Origin: Oscillospiraceae bacterium | GTDB taxonomy: Bacteria; Bacillota; Clostridia; Oscillospirales; Ruminococcaceae | Assembly: GCA_021201135.1 (NCBI GenBank) | Contig: JAJQGT010000006.1 | Span: forward strand, 715,710-779,709 | Reading direction: 5' to 3' | Length of the DNA: 64,000 bases | In this document: one piece after another, positions 27,990-41,813 of the stretch | Layout: each line of letters starts with the position of its first letter | How positions within the stretch are numbered: position 1 is the stretch's first letter | Translations under genes and position numbers: made by a program | The notes under the pieces: model-generated | Seen by the model: the letters and a program-made list of their open reading frames with translations, nothing else | Told to the model about the DNA's origin: nothing | Database searches by the model: none

Positions 27990-28706
27990 ATGTTGATAGA
28001 TGTTTCAGGCTTGGGATTCAGCGAAATAAATTCCCTGATAAGAGCTCAAGGCGAGAGCTGTCACCTCACCGGATGCCTCAGCCAGAGGTTCATCGGTGCC
28101 GGTATGTCATACCGCGAAATCACGATTGACGGCACTCCCGGAAATGCGCTCGGCGCTTACCTCAACGGTGGCGAAATCACCGTCAACGGCAACGCCCAGG
28201 ACGCAGTCGGCGACACAATGAACGACGGCAAGATTATAATCAACGGTCACGTCGGCGACGCTGTCGGCTATGCTATGCGTGGCGGCGAGATCTACGTCAG
28301 GGACAGTGCGGGCTACCGTGCGGGAATCCACATGAAGCAATACAAGAAAAAGAGACCGGTTATGGTCATCGGCGGAAGAACCGGAAGCTTCCTCGGCGAA
28401 TATCAGGCAGGCGGCTTGATAATCGTTCTGGGACTTCACAAGGACGGCAAGCCCATCGTTGGCAACTTCCCGGGCACGGGAATGCACGGAGGCAAGCTGT
28501 TCTTAAGAAACGCAGAGGGTCTTTCGTTCCCGGCGCAGGTCAATGTGAACGATGCAACTGACGAAGACATGGCGGAAATTACGCCGTATGTCGAGAACTA
28601 CTGCAAGTACTTCGGTGCGGACATCTCGGAGATAATGAGTTCCCCGTTCACGGTTGTAACTCCTAACTCGAAGAACCCATACAAGCAGCTTTACGTTAAT
28701 AACTGA
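27990..28706 (+). CDS. Glutamate synthase GXGXG domain protein (GltB3-like)
   Basis: GNALGAYLNGGEITVNGNAQDAVGDTMNDGKIIINGHVGDAVGYAMRGGEIYVRDSAGYRAGIHMK; start MLIDVSG (27990). Confidence 0.88.
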   Translation: MLIDVSGLGFSEINSLIRAQGESCHLTGCLSQRFIGAGMSYREITIDGTPGNALGAYLNGGEITVNGNAQDAVGDTMNDGKIIINGHVGDAVGYAMRGGEIYVRDSAGYRAGIHMKQYKKKRPVMVIGGRTGSFLGEYQAGGLIIVLGLHKDGKPIVGNFPGTGMHGGKLFLRNAEGLSFPAQVNVNDATDEDMAEITPYVENYCKYFGADISEIMSSPFTVVTPNSKNPYKQLYVNN

Positions 28707-28732
28707 TTGGCATAGATAAAGGACGGTGCAAA

Positions 28733-29941
28733 ATGAGCTATACTCCCGACGAAATTCTCCAGTATATCGAGGAAGAGGATGTTAAGTTCATCCGCTTGGC
28801 GTTCTGCGATGTTTTCGGAACACCGAAAAACATTTCCATCATGCCGAACGAGATGAGGCGTGCCTTCGAGCAGGGTATCTCGATAGATTCCTCCGCAATC
28901 GCCGGCTTCGGCGACGAAAGCCGCTCGGACATGCTCCTTATCCCCGACCCTTCGGAGATATCCATTCTCCCCTGGAGACCGGAGCACGGAAGAGTCGTAA
29001 GAATGTTTTGCACCGTTTGCAACCCCGACAAAACGGTCTTTGAAGCGGACGCAAGAAGCTTGCTCAAGAAGACTGCGGAAGAGCTCAAAGCCGAAGGGTT
29101 CGAGTTCAATTTCGGTCCCGAGACGGAGTTTTATCTCTTCAAGCGTGACGAAAACGGCGAGCCCACGAAGATTCCCTATGACCATGCGGGCTATATGGAC
29201 ATAGCGCCCGAGGACAAGGGCGAAAACGTCCGCCGTGAAATCTGCTTAACACTTGAGCAGATGGGCATCGTGCCGGAGTCTTCCCACCACGAGGAGGGTC
29301 CGAGCCAAAATAAAATCAGCTTCAGATATTCCGACGCCCTCAAAGCCGCAGACCATGCGATTACATTCCGCTCTGTTGTAAAGACCATCGCCGCAAGGAA
29401 CGGGCTTGTTGCGGACTTCTCACCGAAGCCGCTTGACGGTCTTCCCGGCAACGGAATGCACATAAATATCTCCGCCGTATATAACGGCGAGGATGTCCTT
29501 CCTTACGCAACAGCGGGAATACTCAAACATATTTCCGAAATAACGCTGTTTTTAAATTCCCATCCCGATTCATACAAAAGATTCGGTGCAAACAAGGCAC
29601 CCCTCTATATATCCTGGTCGGAGCAGAACCGCTCCCAGCTCATAAGAATTCCCGCAACAAAGCGTGAATACAAGAGAGCGGAGCTAAGGTCTCCCGACCC
29701 GATGTGCAACCCTTATCTCGCACTTTTACTTCTCATGAAGGCTATGGCAGACGGAATCAGGAACAAGCTTCCCCTCTGCCCGCCGACAGACATAAATCTC
29801 TTCAAGGCATCGCCCAAGGAGCTTTCGGGCTTCGAAATGCTCCCAAGAAGCCTCAGCGAAGCCGTTACTGCGGCTCAGGACTCCGATTTCGTCAGAGCCT
29901 CGGTTCCGCAGTCGATAATCGACAACTACTCTTCAAGGTAA
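28733..29941 (+). CDS. glnA: Glutamine synthetase type I
   Basis: VKFIRLAFCDVFGTPKNISI, NFGPETEFYLF, HHEEGPSQNKISF, GNGMHINIS, ELRSPDPMCNPYLALLLLMKA. Confidence 0.95.
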   Translation: MSYTPDEILQYIEEEDVKFIRLAFCDVFGTPKNISIMPNEMRRAFEQGISIDSSAIAGFGDESRSDMLLIPDPSEISILPWRPEHGRVVRMFCTVCNPDKTVFEADARSLLKKTAEELKAEGFEFNFGPETEFYLFKRDENGEPTKIPYDHAGYMDIAPEDKGENVRREICLTLEQMGIVPESSHHEEGPSQNKISFRYSDALKAADHAITFRSVVKTIAARNGLVADFSPKPLDGLPGNGMHINISAVYNGEDVLPYATAGILKHISEITLFLNSHPDSYKRFGANKAPLYISWSEQNRSQLIRIPATKREYKRAELRSPDPMCNPYLALLLLMKAMADGIRNKLPLCPPTDINLFKASPKELSGFEMLPRSLSEAVTAAQDSDFVRASVPQSIIDNYSSR

Positions 29942-29983
29942 ACCAGTCCATATAATTTGTAACGCCATATTAAACCGGGGGTC

Positions 29984-32206
<2,223 letters not shown>

Positions 32207-32208
<2 letters not shown>

Positions 32209-32255
32209 ACCCCTCCACCGGCTACGCCGGTCCCCCTCCCCTTTCAGGGGAGGCT
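32207..32255. repeat. Family A repeat, left-arm copy A4
   Basis: AAACCCCTCCACCGGCTACGCCGGTCCCCCTCCCCTTTCAGGGGAGGCT. Confidence 0.85.
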
Positions 32256-32301
32256 ATAAGTGACCAAATGAAACTTTGTATATTCAAAGGGATTGATTAG
32301 A

Positions 32302-33759
32302 ATGAATGAAATTCACGAGGAGTGCGGGATTTTCGGGGTTTATGCTCCGGATACAAGACGACTCTCGGATATGGTTTACTATGGGTTGTATGCTCTTCAG
32401 CACCGTGGGCAGGAAAGCTGCGGCATGGTCGTTTGCGACGACGGGCTTTTCTATTCCCATAAGGATTTGGGACTCGTGGGCGAAGTGTTTACAAAAGAGG
32501 CTATCGCTTCGCTTCCCACGGGACAGATGGCTGTCGGGCACGTCCGCTACGGCACCACCGGCGGCACAAGCAGAGCTAATTGTCAGCCTATCGAAGTAAA
32601 CCACTGCAAGGGCAGACTTGCTCTTGCACATAGCGGAAATTTAACGAACGCCTATGAGCTTCGGGCTCGTCTCGAGCTCTCAGGCGCCATATTCCACACC
32701 ACCAGCGACACCGAAACCATAGCTTATATTGTCACGCAGGAGCGATTGACCGCACCCTCGATTGAGGAAGCGGTGAACCGCGCCGCTTGGCGTTTGGAGG
32801 GTGCTTATTCCCTCGTATTCATGTCGGCTACGAAGCTGATTGCCATGCGAGACGCGCACGGCTTCCGCCCCCTTTGCTACGGCAAAACGCCCGACGGATG
32901 CTATGTCGTCACGTCGGAAAGCTGTGCCTTGGCGGCTGTGGGAGCTGAATTCATAAGAGACATTCTCCCCGGCGAAATCGTCGTCTTCGACGAGAACGGG
33001 GTCTACTCAATCACCGACCACTGCGGCAAGAAGCCGGAAAGGCTCTGCGTTTTCGAGTATATCTACTTCGCGCGCTCCGATTCCGTAATCAACGGTGTTT
33101 CGGTTCATGCGGCAAGAAGAAAAGCGGGCGAGCTTCTCGCCAAAAGCCACCCGGTCGAGGCTGACGTCGTCATCGGTGTGCCCGATTCGGGGCTCGATGC
33201 GGCACTCGGCTATTCGATGGCTTCGGGGATTCCGTATGAATTAGGATTTATCAAGAATAAATACGTCGGCAGGACATTTATCTCGCCGACACAGAGCGAC
33301 AGGCTCGACCAGGTCCGAATCAAGCTTAGCCCAATCAGCGAGGCGGTCACGGGAAAGCGCGTTATAATGATTGACGACTCAATCGTCAGAGGCACGGCCA
33401 GTGCACAGATAGTAAAGCTTCTCCGCAACGCCGGTGCTACCGAGGTTCACGTCAGGATTTCGTCGCCGCCGTTCCTTAATCCCTGCTACTACGGCACGGA
33501 CATCGATTCCGAAAACGGGCTCATCGCATGCAGTCACACGGTCGAGGAAATCGCCGAAATCATCGGTGCGGACAGTCTCGGGTATCTTCCCACAGAGGAC
33601 TTAAAAATTCTCGCTGAGAGCGAAAACATCTGCACATCCTGCTTCACCGGCGATTATCCTACAGGTATTCCCGTCCACACAGACAAGGGTCGCTTCGAGG
33701 GAAAGCTCTCCGAAGCGAAGCCGCAAAAATCTCGTTTATACAAGTCAAAATCTAAATAA
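32302..33759 (+). CDS. purF: Amidophosphoribosyltransferase
   Basis: EECGIFGVYAPDTRRLSDMVYYGLYALQHRGQESCGMV; PDSGLDAALGYS; MIDDSIVRGTASAQIV. Confidence 0.96.
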   Translation: MNEIHEECGIFGVYAPDTRRLSDMVYYGLYALQHRGQESCGMVVCDDGLFYSHKDLGLVGEVFTKEAIASLPTGQMAVGHVRYGTTGGTSRANCQPIEVNHCKGRLALAHSGNLTNAYELRARLELSGAIFHTTSDTETIAYIVTQERLTAPSIEEAVNRAAWRLEGAYSLVFMSATKLIAMRDAHGFRPLCYGKTPDGCYVVTSESCALAAVGAEFIRDILPGEIVVFDENGVYSITDHCGKKPERLCVFEYIYFARSDSVINGVSVHAARRKAGELLAKSHPVEADVVIGVPDSGLDAALGYSMASGIPYELGFIKNKYVGRTFISPTQSDRLDQVRIKLSPISEAVTGKRVIMIDDSIVRGTASAQIVKLLRNAGATEVHVRISSPPFLNPCYYGTDIDSENGLIACSHTVEEIAEIIGADSLGYLPTEDLKILAESENICTSCFTGDYPTGIPVHTDKGRFEGKLSEAKPQKSRLYKSKSK

Positions 33760-33787
33760 ATTCAAACACTTTTAGGAGGACATTATC

Positions 33788-34489
33788 ATGAACAAGCTTT
33801 ATGAAGGAAAGTCGAAAATCGTTTACGAGGGCACAGACCCCGGCACTTGCGTAATCAAGTACAAGGACACCGCCACCGCCGGAAACGGCGTCAAGAAGGA
33901 AGATCTCCCCGGCAAGGGAATCCTCAATGCGAAAATCTCGAACCTCATCTTCGAGTATCTTGCAAAGAACGGTGTAAAGACCCATCTTATCGAAGTGCTC
34001 AGTGAGACTGAGGTTTTGGTCAAGAAAGCCGACATCGTTATGGTTGAGGTAATAGTCAGAAACGTAGCCGCAGGAAGCTTCTCGAAGAAGTACGGCGTTC
34101 CGGAGGGCACTAAGTTCCTTAACACCGTTACGGAATTCAGCCTCAAGAGCGACGAGCTCGGCGACCCGATGATTAACGACTGCCAGATTACCGCTCTTGG
34201 CGTTGCTACTCAGGCTGAGCTTGACGAGCTCAAGGCAGTTTCACTCAAGGTTGACGAGCTTATGACCGAGCTGTTCCTAAAGTGCGGCATCAAGCTTATC
34301 GATTTCAAGCTCGAATTCGGCAGAGTTGACGGCGAGCTCCTCCTCTGCGACGAAATCTCCCCCGACTCCTGCAGACTCTGGGATGCCGAAACAGACGAAA
34401 AGTTAGACAAAGATAGATTCCGCAGAGACCTCGGTAACGTCCTTGACGGCTACAGAGACGTTCTTGCAAGACTTGAAAACGCAATCTAA
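33788..34489 (+). CDS. purC: Phosphoribosylaminoimidazole-succinocarboxamide synthase
   Basis: LYEGKSKIVYEG, VEVIVRNVAAGSFSKKYG, LIDFKLEFGR, LCDEISPDSCRLWD. Confidence 0.95.
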   Translation: MNKLYEGKSKIVYEGTDPGTCVIKYKDTATAGNGVKKEDLPGKGILNAKISNLIFEYLAKNGVKTHLIEVLSETEVLVKKADIVMVEVIVRNVAAGSFSKKYGVPEGTKFLNTVTEFSLKSDELGDPMINDCQITALGVATQAELDELKAVSLKVDELMTELFLKCGIKLIDFKLEFGRVDGELLLCDEISPDSCRLWDAETDEKLDKDRFRRDLGNVLDGYRDVLARLENAI

Positions 34490-34512
34490 AATAATCGGAG
34501 GTTTAAACCCCT

Positions 34513-35937
34513 ATGACAGATAAATACGAAAACCCGCTGTGCAAAAGATATGCGGGCGAGAAGATGCAGAAAATCTTCTCGGACGACACGAAGTTCTCGA
34601 CATGGCGCAAGCTCTGGGTTGCTCTCGCTGAGAGCGAAAAGGAGCTCGGGCTTGACATCACGGACGAACAGATTGCCGAAATGAAAGAGCACATCTACGA
34701 CATCGACTATGAAGCGGCAGCGGCAAGAGAAAAAGTCGTCAGGCACGACGTCATGGCGCACATCTATGCCTATGGCTTGGTCTGCCCGAAGGCGAAGCCG
34801 ATTATCCATCTCGGCGCAACAAGCTGTTATGTCGGAGACAACACGGATATAATCTTGCAGAGAGATGCTCTGCTTCGCATCAGAAGCCTGCTCGTAACAG
34901 CCATCTCGGCACTTTGTGACTTTGCGGAGAAGTATAAGGATCTCCCCTGCCTCGCATATACCCATTTCCAAGCGGCACAGCCGACAACCCTCGGCAAGCG
35001 TGCTACTCTCTGGCTTCAGGATTTGGTAATGGACCTCGAGAGACTCGACTTCACACTCTCGAATCTCAAGCTCCTCGGTTGCCGTGGCACCACCGGAACG
35101 GGCGCAAGCTTCCTTGAACTCTTCGGCGGTGACAAGGAAAAGGTCAGAAAGCTTGAGAAGCTTATTGCGGAGAAGATGGGCTTTGAGGCGGCTTATTCCG
35201 TAAGCGGACAGACTTATACCAGAAAAGTGGACTATTACTCGCTGTCGGTTCTTTCGGGAATTGCGCAGAGTGCCCACAAGTTCTCGAACGATATAAGGCT
35301 TCTTTCTCACTTAAAGGAAGTCGACGAGCCCTTCGAAGAGGGACAGGTCGGTTCCTCGGCTATGGCTTATAAGAGAAACCCGATGCGTTCGGAAAGAATT
35401 GCGTCGCTTGCGAGATACGTCACAGTCGATGCTCTTAATCCGGCTCTTACTGCGAGCGAGCAGTGGTTCGAGAGAACCCTTGACGACTCGGCTAACCGCA
35501 GAATCAGTATTCCTGAAGCGTTCTTAGCTGTCGACGGTATTCTTAGTCTTTATATCAACATCATCAGCGGCTTGAAGGTTTATCCGAAGATAATTGCGAG
35601 ACACCTGCAGGCTGAGCTTCCGTTCATGGCGACCGAGAACATCCTTATGTACTGCGTCAAGAAGGGCGGCGACCGCCAGACCCTCCACGAGGCAATCAGA
35701 ACCCATTCTGTTGCCGCGGCGACCGACATCAAGGAAGGCGGAGACGGAAATCTTATCAAGAGAATCGCCTCTGATCCGATTTTTGGGTTGACAGAGGACG
35801 AAATCCAGAGTATTATAGATGAAGGCGGCTTCACAGGTCTCGCTTCCGATCAGGCGGCGGAGTATGTCAACTATGTCAGAACAGAGATACTTCCAAACGA
35901 GGGAGAAAAAGCCGACGACGTCACTATAAACGTTTAA
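34513..35937 (+). CDS. purB: Adenylosuccinate lyase
   Basis: IHLGATSCYVGDNTDI, TGTGASFLELFGGD, GSSAMAYKRNPMRSERI. Confidence 0.95.
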   Translation: MTDKYENPLCKRYAGEKMQKIFSDDTKFSTWRKLWVALAESEKELGLDITDEQIAEMKEHIYDIDYEAAAAREKVVRHDVMAHIYAYGLVCPKAKPIIHLGATSCYVGDNTDIILQRDALLRIRSLLVTAISALCDFAEKYKDLPCLAYTHFQAAQPTTLGKRATLWLQDLVMDLERLDFTLSNLKLLGCRGTTGTGASFLELFGGDKEKVRKLEKLIAEKMGFEAAYSVSGQTYTRKVDYYSLSVLSGIAQSAHKFSNDIRLLSHLKEVDEPFEEGQVGSSAMAYKRNPMRSERIASLARYVTVDALNPALTASEQWFERTLDDSANRRISIPEAFLAVDGILSLYINIISGLKVYPKIIARHLQAELPFMATENILMYCVKKGGDRQTLHEAIRTHSVAAATDIKEGGDGNLIKRIASDPIFGLTEDEIQSIIDEGGFTGLASDQAAEYVNYVRTEILPNEGEKADDVTINV

Positions 35938-35981
35938 AAGCGTTTTCAGCAAAAGCTTTAAAATAGAAAGGACAAAGGCAT

Positions 35982-37250
35982 ATGCTTACAGCAATAGTTG
36001 GAATCAACTGGGGCGACGAGGGAAAAGGCAGAATGGTTGACCTTCTGTCGAAGGACTTCGACATCATCTGCCGCTATCAGGGCGGCAACAATGCAGGACA
36101 CACCGTCATAAACGAGAGAGGAAGCTTCGTTCTGAATCTTCTTCCTTCGGGAATCTTCCATGAGACGGCTGTCAACGTCATGGGCGGAGGAATGGTCGTT
36201 GACCTTGAGCACCTTTGCCACGAAATGGCTTCACTGCGTGAAAAAGGGATTGAGATAAGCCCAGAAAATCTTAAAATCAGCGACAAAGCTACCATATGCC
36301 TGCCCTATCACAAGGAGCTTGACATCATGGAGGAGGAGCGCCTTGCGGACAAGAAGTTCGGCTCGACTCGTCGTGGCATCGCTTCCGTTTATGCGGACAA
36401 GTACATGAAGAAGAGCCTCCGAATGAGCGATCTTCAGAACCCTGACACTCTCGAGGAGAAGGTCAAGGACATCGTCGAGTGGAAGAACCTGACGTTCAAG
36501 GGCTATGGCCACGAGCCCATCAATGCCGACGAAATTTTGGCATGGCTCAAGAAGTACGGCGACGAGATTCTCCCGTATGTCACCGACGTTTCCTCTTACC
36601 TCGAGAAGGCTGCCGACGACGGAAAGAACATCATGTTCGAGGCACAGCTCGGAGCTCTCCGTGACATCGACTACGGAATTTATCCCTACACTTCTTCTTC
36701 GCAGACCCTTGCTCACTATGCACCCATCGGCGCCGGAATCCCCGGAAGAAAGCTTGACTGCTCGATCGGCATCATGAAGGCATATTCGACCTGCGTCGGT
36801 GAGGGACCGTTCACTTGCGAGATGTTCGGCGAAGAGGCTGAAGCCCTCAGAGCCGCAGGCGGAGAATACGGCGCCGCCACCGGAAGACCGAGACGCGTCG
36901 GACCCTTCGACGTTCCCGCTTCGAAGTACGGCGTAAGAGTTCAGGGCGCAGATTATCTCGTTCTTACCAAGTTAGATGTTCTTTCCTATATGGAGAGGAT
37001 TCCCGTTTGCGTTCACTACGACGTTGACGGCGAAATCACCGACACCTTCCCGACGGGCGACAAGCTTGAGCGTGCAAAGCCGGTTGTTGAATATGTCAAG
37101 GGCTTCGGCGACGTTTCTAAGTGCCGCAAAAAGGAAGACCTCCCCGAGGACGCCCTCAACTACATCCGTCTCATCGAGCACGCAGTCGGTTGCCCGATAA
37201 AGTACGTTTCCGTAGGCGCGGAAAGAGACGAATACATTACAATGTTCTGA
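35982..37250 (+). CDS. purA: Adenylosuccinate synthetase
   Basis: AIVGINWGDEGKGRMVDLL, CRYQGGNNAGHTV, GSTRRGIASVYADK. Confidence 0.96.
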   Translation: MLTAIVGINWGDEGKGRMVDLLSKDFDIICRYQGGNNAGHTVINERGSFVLNLLPSGIFHETAVNVMGGGMVVDLEHLCHEMASLREKGIEISPENLKISDKATICLPYHKELDIMEEERLADKKFGSTRRGIASVYADKYMKKSLRMSDLQNPDTLEEKVKDIVEWKNLTFKGYGHEPINADEILAWLKKYGDEILPYVTDVSSYLEKAADDGKNIMFEAQLGALRDIDYGIYPYTSSSQTLAHYAPIGAGIPGRKLDCSIGIMKAYSTCVGEGPFTCEMFGEEAEALRAAGGEYGAATGRPRRVGPFDVPASKYGVRVQGADYLVLTKLDVLSYMERIPVCVHYDVDGEITDTFPTGDKLERAKPVVEYVKGFGDVSKCRKKEDLPEDALNYIRLIEHAVGCPIKYVSVGAERDEYITMF

Positions 37251-37326
37251 TAAACTACAGCAAGCGTTTATCGGCTTTATTGCCGGTAAACGCCTAACTG
37301 AAACATAAGGAGGCAAACTCTAAAAA

Positions 37327-38430
37327 ATGAGAGAGTATGACCGCAAGCTAATTACGGAGGACGGAAGCGAATACTTAGGCTATGGTTTCGGAAGCTCGGA
37401 CGAACGAGTGCTGGAGCTTGTATTCAACACTTCCATGGTCGGCTATCAGGAGATAGTTTCCGACCCGTCCTATACCGATCAGATGGTCGTTATGACCTAT
37501 CCTATTATCGGAAGCTACGGAATTAACGACGACGACTTCGAGACGAAGTACCCGTCAATCGGTGCTTTGGTCGTGAGAGATTACAACGATATGCCGTCGA
37601 ATTTCCGTTATATAAAGACACTTTCGGAGCTTCTGGAAGAGAACAATATCCCCGGCATCAGCGGAGTTGACACCCGTAAACTCACCCGCAGTATCCGTGA
37701 CTATGGTTCCCGCAGAGCTCTTATTACAAATATTTCTACAACCCTTGAAGATGGTCTTGAAATCATCAGGAACACACCTGTTCCCCACGATGCCGTTTCG
37801 AGAGTAAGCACCAAGAAGCGCTGGTATTCGAGAACGTCGAACCCGCAGTATAATGTCGTTGCACTCGACTGCGGAATTAAACTCAACATTGTTCGCTCCC
37901 TGAATCGTAAGGGCTGCAACGTCACCATTGTCCCCTACGACATCACTGCCGAAGAGGTCATTTTCATGAAGCCCGACGGAGTCTTCCTTTCGAACGGTCC
38001 CGGCGACCCGGAGGACGTCACCCCGGCGGTCGAGCTCGTCAAGGGGCTTCGGGGCAAGTATCCGATATTCGGAATCTGCCTCGGGCATCAGGTTATATCT
38101 TTGGCATACGGCGCGAAGACATATAAACTCAAGTTCGGGCACCGTGGCGGAAACCACCCGGTCAAGAACCTTTCGACCGGAAAGCTCGAAATCACTTCCC
38201 AGAACCACAGCTATGCCGTCGACCCGAGTAGCCTTGAAGGCACGGGGCTTGAAGTCACGCACATTAACCTCCTTGACAACACCATCGAGGGCGTTGAATG
38301 CAAGGAAGACAGAGTTTTCAGCGTTCAGTATCATCCGGAGAGCGCTCCGGGACCCGAAGATTCCGGGTACCTGTTCGATAAATTCCTTGATTACATGAAG
38401 GAGGCGAAGCTAAATGCCGAAGAGAACTGA
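37327..38430 (+). CDS. carA: Carbamoyl-phosphate synthase small subunit
   Basis: [50 protein letters not shown]. Confidence 0.95.
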   Translation: MREYDRKLITEDGSEYLGYGFGSSDERVLELVFNTSMVGYQEIVSDPSYTDQMVVMTYPIIGSYGINDDDFETKYPSIGALVVRDYNDMPSNFRYIKTLSELLEENNIPGISGVDTRKLTRSIRDYGSRRALITNISTTLEDGLEIIRNTPVPHDAVSRVSTKKRWYSRTSNPQYNVVALDCGIKLNIVRSLNRKGCNVTIVPYDITAEEVIFMKPDGVFLSNGPGDPEDVTPAVELVKGLRGKYPIFGICLGHQVISLAYGAKTYKLKFGHRGGNHPVKNLSTGKLEITSQNHSYAVDPSSLEGTGLEVTHINLLDNTIEGVECKEDRVFSVQYHPESAPGPEDSGYLFDKFLDYMKEAKLNAEEN

Positions 38431-41400
38431 TATAAAGAAGGTTCTGGTTATAGGCTCGGGACCGATTGTAATCGGACAAGCCGCGGAATTTGACTACGCC
38501 GGAACTCAGGCGTGCCTGGCTCTCAAAGAAGAGGGCTATGAGGTAGTGCTTGCCAACTCGAACCCCGCCACCATCATGACCGACACCCTGATTGCGGACA
38601 AGGTTTATATGGAGCCGCTGACGCTCGAGTACCTCGCCCGTATCTGCCGCTACGAAAGACCCGACGCTATCGTCCCCGGAATCGGCGGACAGACGGGACT
38701 CAACCTTGCAATGCAGTTAGCGAAAAAGGGCGTTTTGCAGGAGTGCGAAATCGAGCTTTTGGGCACAGATGCCGAAAGCATCGAATGCGCCGAGGACAGA
38801 GAAAAGTTCAAGGAGCTCTGCGAGAGCATCGGCGAGCCGGTCGTTCCCTCCGAGATTACATATTCGATCGAGGAGGGCTTGAAAGCCGCTGAGGATATCG
38901 GCTACCCCGTTATCTTAAGACCCGCATTCACACTTGGAGGCACAGGCGGAGGATTCGTCAATAACCCCGAAGAGATGAAGGTTATGATGAAGAACGCTCT
39001 GGCGCTCTCCCCCGTTCATCAGGTTCTTGTTGAAAAGAGCATAAAGGGTTACAAAGAGATTGAGTACGAGGTAATGCGCGACGCGAACGACACCGCAATT
39101 ACTGTATGTAACATGGAGAACCTCGACCCGGTCGGAATCCACACCGGCGACTCTATCGTTGTGGCACCGAGCCAGACGCTTACCAATAAAGAGTACCACA
39201 TGCTAAGAAACAGTGCTCTCAAGATTATAAGAGCTCTGAAGGTCAAGGGCGGATGCAACGTCCAGTTTGCTCTCGACCCTCAGTCATTCAGATATTACGT
39301 TATAGAAGTAAACCCGAGAGTTTCGCGCTCCTCGGCACTCGCTTCCAAGGCGAGCGGTTACCCGATTGCGAGAGTTTCGGCGAAGATTGCAGTCGGCATG
39401 AACCTTGACGAGATTCAGCTTGTCAACACTCCCGCATGCTTCGAGCCGTCTCTCGACTATGTCGTCACGAAGATGCCCCGCTTCCCGTTTGATAAGTTCG
39501 CAAGCGCTTCGAACGTCCTTTCAACTCAGATGAAGGCGACCGGAGAGGTCATGAGCGTCGGAAGAACGATGGAGGAAAGCCTTCTCAAGGCTATCCGCTC
39601 CCTCGAGGACGGCAAGAACCACATCCACATGGCGAAGTTCGACTCGGAGCACATGACGACAGACGAGCTTCTTGACTACATCCGTGAAGGCACGGATGAC
39701 AGAATCTATGCCATTTCACAGCTGATGTGGATGGGCGTCGACCACTCAAGAATCTGCAACATCACCGGAATAGACATGTTCTTCCTCGATAAAATCAAGA
39801 ATATTGTCGACTTTGAGAAGGAGCTCGAGGCTTCTCCTCACTCGGAAAAGCTCTTGAGAGCAGCCAAGAAGATGGGCTTCTCCGACTCCTATATAGCGGA
39901 GCTTTGGAAGACCACCGAGGACGACGTCTACGAAGAGCGTTGCAATGCCAATATCTATCCCGTCTACAAGATGATAGACACCTGTGCGAGCGAGTTTGAC
40001 AGCTATGTTCCCTACTTCTATTCGACCTACGAGGACGAGGAAGAGTCGATCGTCTCCGACAAAAAGAAGATTATAGTCCTCGGCTCCGGTCCTATCCGAA
40101 TCGGTCAGGGCGTTGAGTTCGACTATTCGACCGTTCACGCAATCAAGACCATCAGAGATGCAGGCTACGAAGCTATCGTTATCAATAACAACCCCGAAAC
40201 GGTTTCCACAGATTACACCACAGCGGACAAGCTCTATTTCGAGCCGCTGACCGTTGAGGACGTTATGAACGTCATCCACCACGAGAACCCGATTGGAGTT
40301 ATCGCAACCCTCGGAGGTCAGACGGCGGTAAATCTGGCGGCTCCCCTTGCGAAGAGAGGCGTTAAGATTATCGGAACCGACTGCGACGCCATCGAAAAGG
40401 CGGAGAACAGAGACGCATTCGACGCGGTCATCCGCAGTTTAGGAATCCCGAACCCGACGGGAGACGCCGTTACAAATATTGAGGATGGCGTGAAGGTCGC
40501 CGAAAGAATCGGCTATCCCGTTCTTGTCAGACCGTCGTTCGTTCTCGGCGGAAGGGCGATGGAGATTGTTGCGACAGAGGAAATGCTCCGGCACTATCTC
40601 AAGAACGCCGTTGAGGTCGACGTTGACAAGCCGGTGCTCGTTGACAAGTACGTCATGGGCAAGGAGGTCGAGGTCGACGCTATCTGCGACGGCGAAGAGG
40701 TCTTCATCCCCGGAATTATGGAGCTGGTCGAGAGAACCGGCGTCCACTCGGGCGACAGCATGAGCGTTTATCCGCCGTTCAGCATTTCACAGACGGTTAA
40801 AGATACGATTAACGACTACACAACCCGTCTGGGGCTCGGCATCGGCATAAAGGGACTCTTCAACATCCAGTTCATAGTCGACAAGGACGACAACGTCTCG
40901 GTTATCGAGGTGAACCCCCGTGCATCAAGAAGCGTGCCGTTCCTCTCGAAGTCGACCGGCATAAATCTCGTAAGCGTTGCGACGAAGGTTATGCTCGGGC
41001 AGAGCCTCAAGGAACAGGGCATCACCGACATGACCCCGAAGGAAAAGAGCCGCTGGTATGTCAAGGCTCCGGCGTTCTCCTTCGAGAAGCTCACGGGCAT
41101 GGATTCCTACCTTTCGCCTGAGATGAAGTCGACCGGCGAAGCTATCGGCTATGACGACAAGCTCAACCGTGCCGTCTACAAGGCACTTCAGGCTTCGGGC
41201 ATCAAGATGAAGGAATACGGCACCGTTATCGTGACGGTTGCCGACGAAGATAAAGAAGAGGCTTTGCCGCTTATCAGGAGATTCTACAACCTCGGTTATA
41301 ATATCGAGGCGACCGCTGGCACTGCCAAGTTCCTGAAAGAGCACGGCATCAGAACCCGTGTCAAGGGCAAGATAAGCGAAGGAAGCGACGAGATTCTCGA

Positions 41401-41599
41401 CTCAATCCGAGCCGGCTACGTCAGCTACATTATCAACACCCGTGCGGTTCTCTCCGGCGTCCACTATGAGGACGGCATCGAGATAAGACGTTGCGCCATC
41501 CAGAACGGCGTCACGACGTTTACGTCGCTCGATACGGTAAGGATTCTCTTGGATGTTCTTGAGGACATGATTCCGCCGATTTCGACGATTGATGCATGA
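38414..41599 (+). CDS. carB: Carbamoyl-phosphate synthase large subunit
   Basis: [49 protein letters not shown]; duplicated ATP-grasp halves. Confidence 0.97.
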   Translation: MPKRTDIKKVLVIGSGPIVIGQAAEFDYAGTQACLALKEEGYEVVLANSNPATIMTDTLIADKVYMEPLTLEYLARICRYERPDAIVPGIGGQTGLNLAMQLAKKGVLQECEIELLGTDAESIECAEDREKFKELCESIGEPVVPSEITYSIEEGLKAAEDIGYPVILRPAFTLGGTGGGFVNNPEEMKVMMKNALALSPVHQVLVEKSIKGYKEIEYEVMRDANDTAITVCNMENLDPVGIHTGDSIVVAPSQTLTNKEYHMLRNSALKIIRALKVKGGCNVQFALDPQSFRYYVIEVNPRVSRSSALASKASGYPIARVSAKIAVGMNLDEIQLVNTPACFEPSLDYVVTKMPRFPFDKFASASNVLSTQMKATGEVMSVGRTMEESLLKAIRSLEDGKNHIHMAKFDSEHMTTDELLDYIREGTDDRIYAISQLMWMGVDHSRICNITGIDMFFLDKIKNIVDFEKELEASPHSEKLLRAAKKMGFSDSYIAELWKTTEDDVYEERCNANIYPVYKMIDTCASEFDSYVPYFYSTYEDEEESIVSDKKKIIVLGSGPIRIGQGVEFDYSTVHAIKTIRDAGYEAIVINNNPETVSTDYTTADKLYFEPLTVEDVMNVIHHENPIGVIATLGGQTAVNLAAPLAKRGVKIIGTDCDAIEKAENRDAFDAVIRSLGIPNPTGDAVTNIEDGVKVAERIGYPVLVRPSFVLGGRAMEIVATEEMLRHYLKNAVEVDVDKPVLVDKYVMGKEVEVDAICDGEEVFIPGIMELVERTGVHSGDSMSVYPPFSISQTVKDTINDYTTRLGLGIGIKGLFNIQFIVDKDDNVSVIEVNPRASRSVPFLSKSTGINLVSVATKVMLGQSLKEQGITDMTPKEKSRWYVKAPAFSFEKLTGMDSYLSPEMKSTGEAIGYDDKLNRAVYKALQASGIKMKEYGTVIVTVADEDKEEALPLIRRFYNLGYNIEATAGTAKFLKEHGIRTRVKGKISEGSDEILDSIRAGYVSYIINTRAVLSGVHYEDGIEIRRCAIQNGVTTFTSLDTVRILLDVLEDMIPPISTIDA

Positions 41600-41601
41600 T
41601 C

Positions 41602-41672
41602 TGTAGGGGCGGATATCATCCGCCCGTTACGGGCACCTGCGATAGGTTCGGGTGGATAATATCCGCCCCTAC
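41602..41672. repeat. Family B palindromic repeat, copy B2
   Basis: TGTAGGGGCGGATATCATCCGCCCG ... TTCGGGTGGATAATATCCGCCCCTAC. Confidence 0.85.
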
Positions 41673-41703
41673 TTTTATACCCTCACAACCCATGATTTGG
41701 CTA

Positions 41704-41732
41704 TTGCATTTCCCGACACAGCGTGGTATAAT
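41704..41732 (+). promoter_or_regulatory. Sigma-70-type promoter for the dehydratase activase-like gene
   Basis: TTGCAT (41704-41709) - 17 nt - TATAAT (41727-41732); GGGTATTGTC-tgaaaat-GACTATACCC hairpin follows in the leader. Confidence 0.7.
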
Positions 41733-41813
41733 GATATAGTAAAAATGGGTATTGTCTGAAAATGACTATACCCTATTAAAATGACACTTTTTACTTGGAG
41801 GAGTCCAACGGAA

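Noticed and set aside
37272-37303. Hairpin GCGTTTATCGGC-tttatt-GCCGGTAAACGC between purA and carA
   Set aside because: Strong stem but no U-tract, no recognisable riboswitch or PyrR-type leader sequence; not enough to call a regulator.
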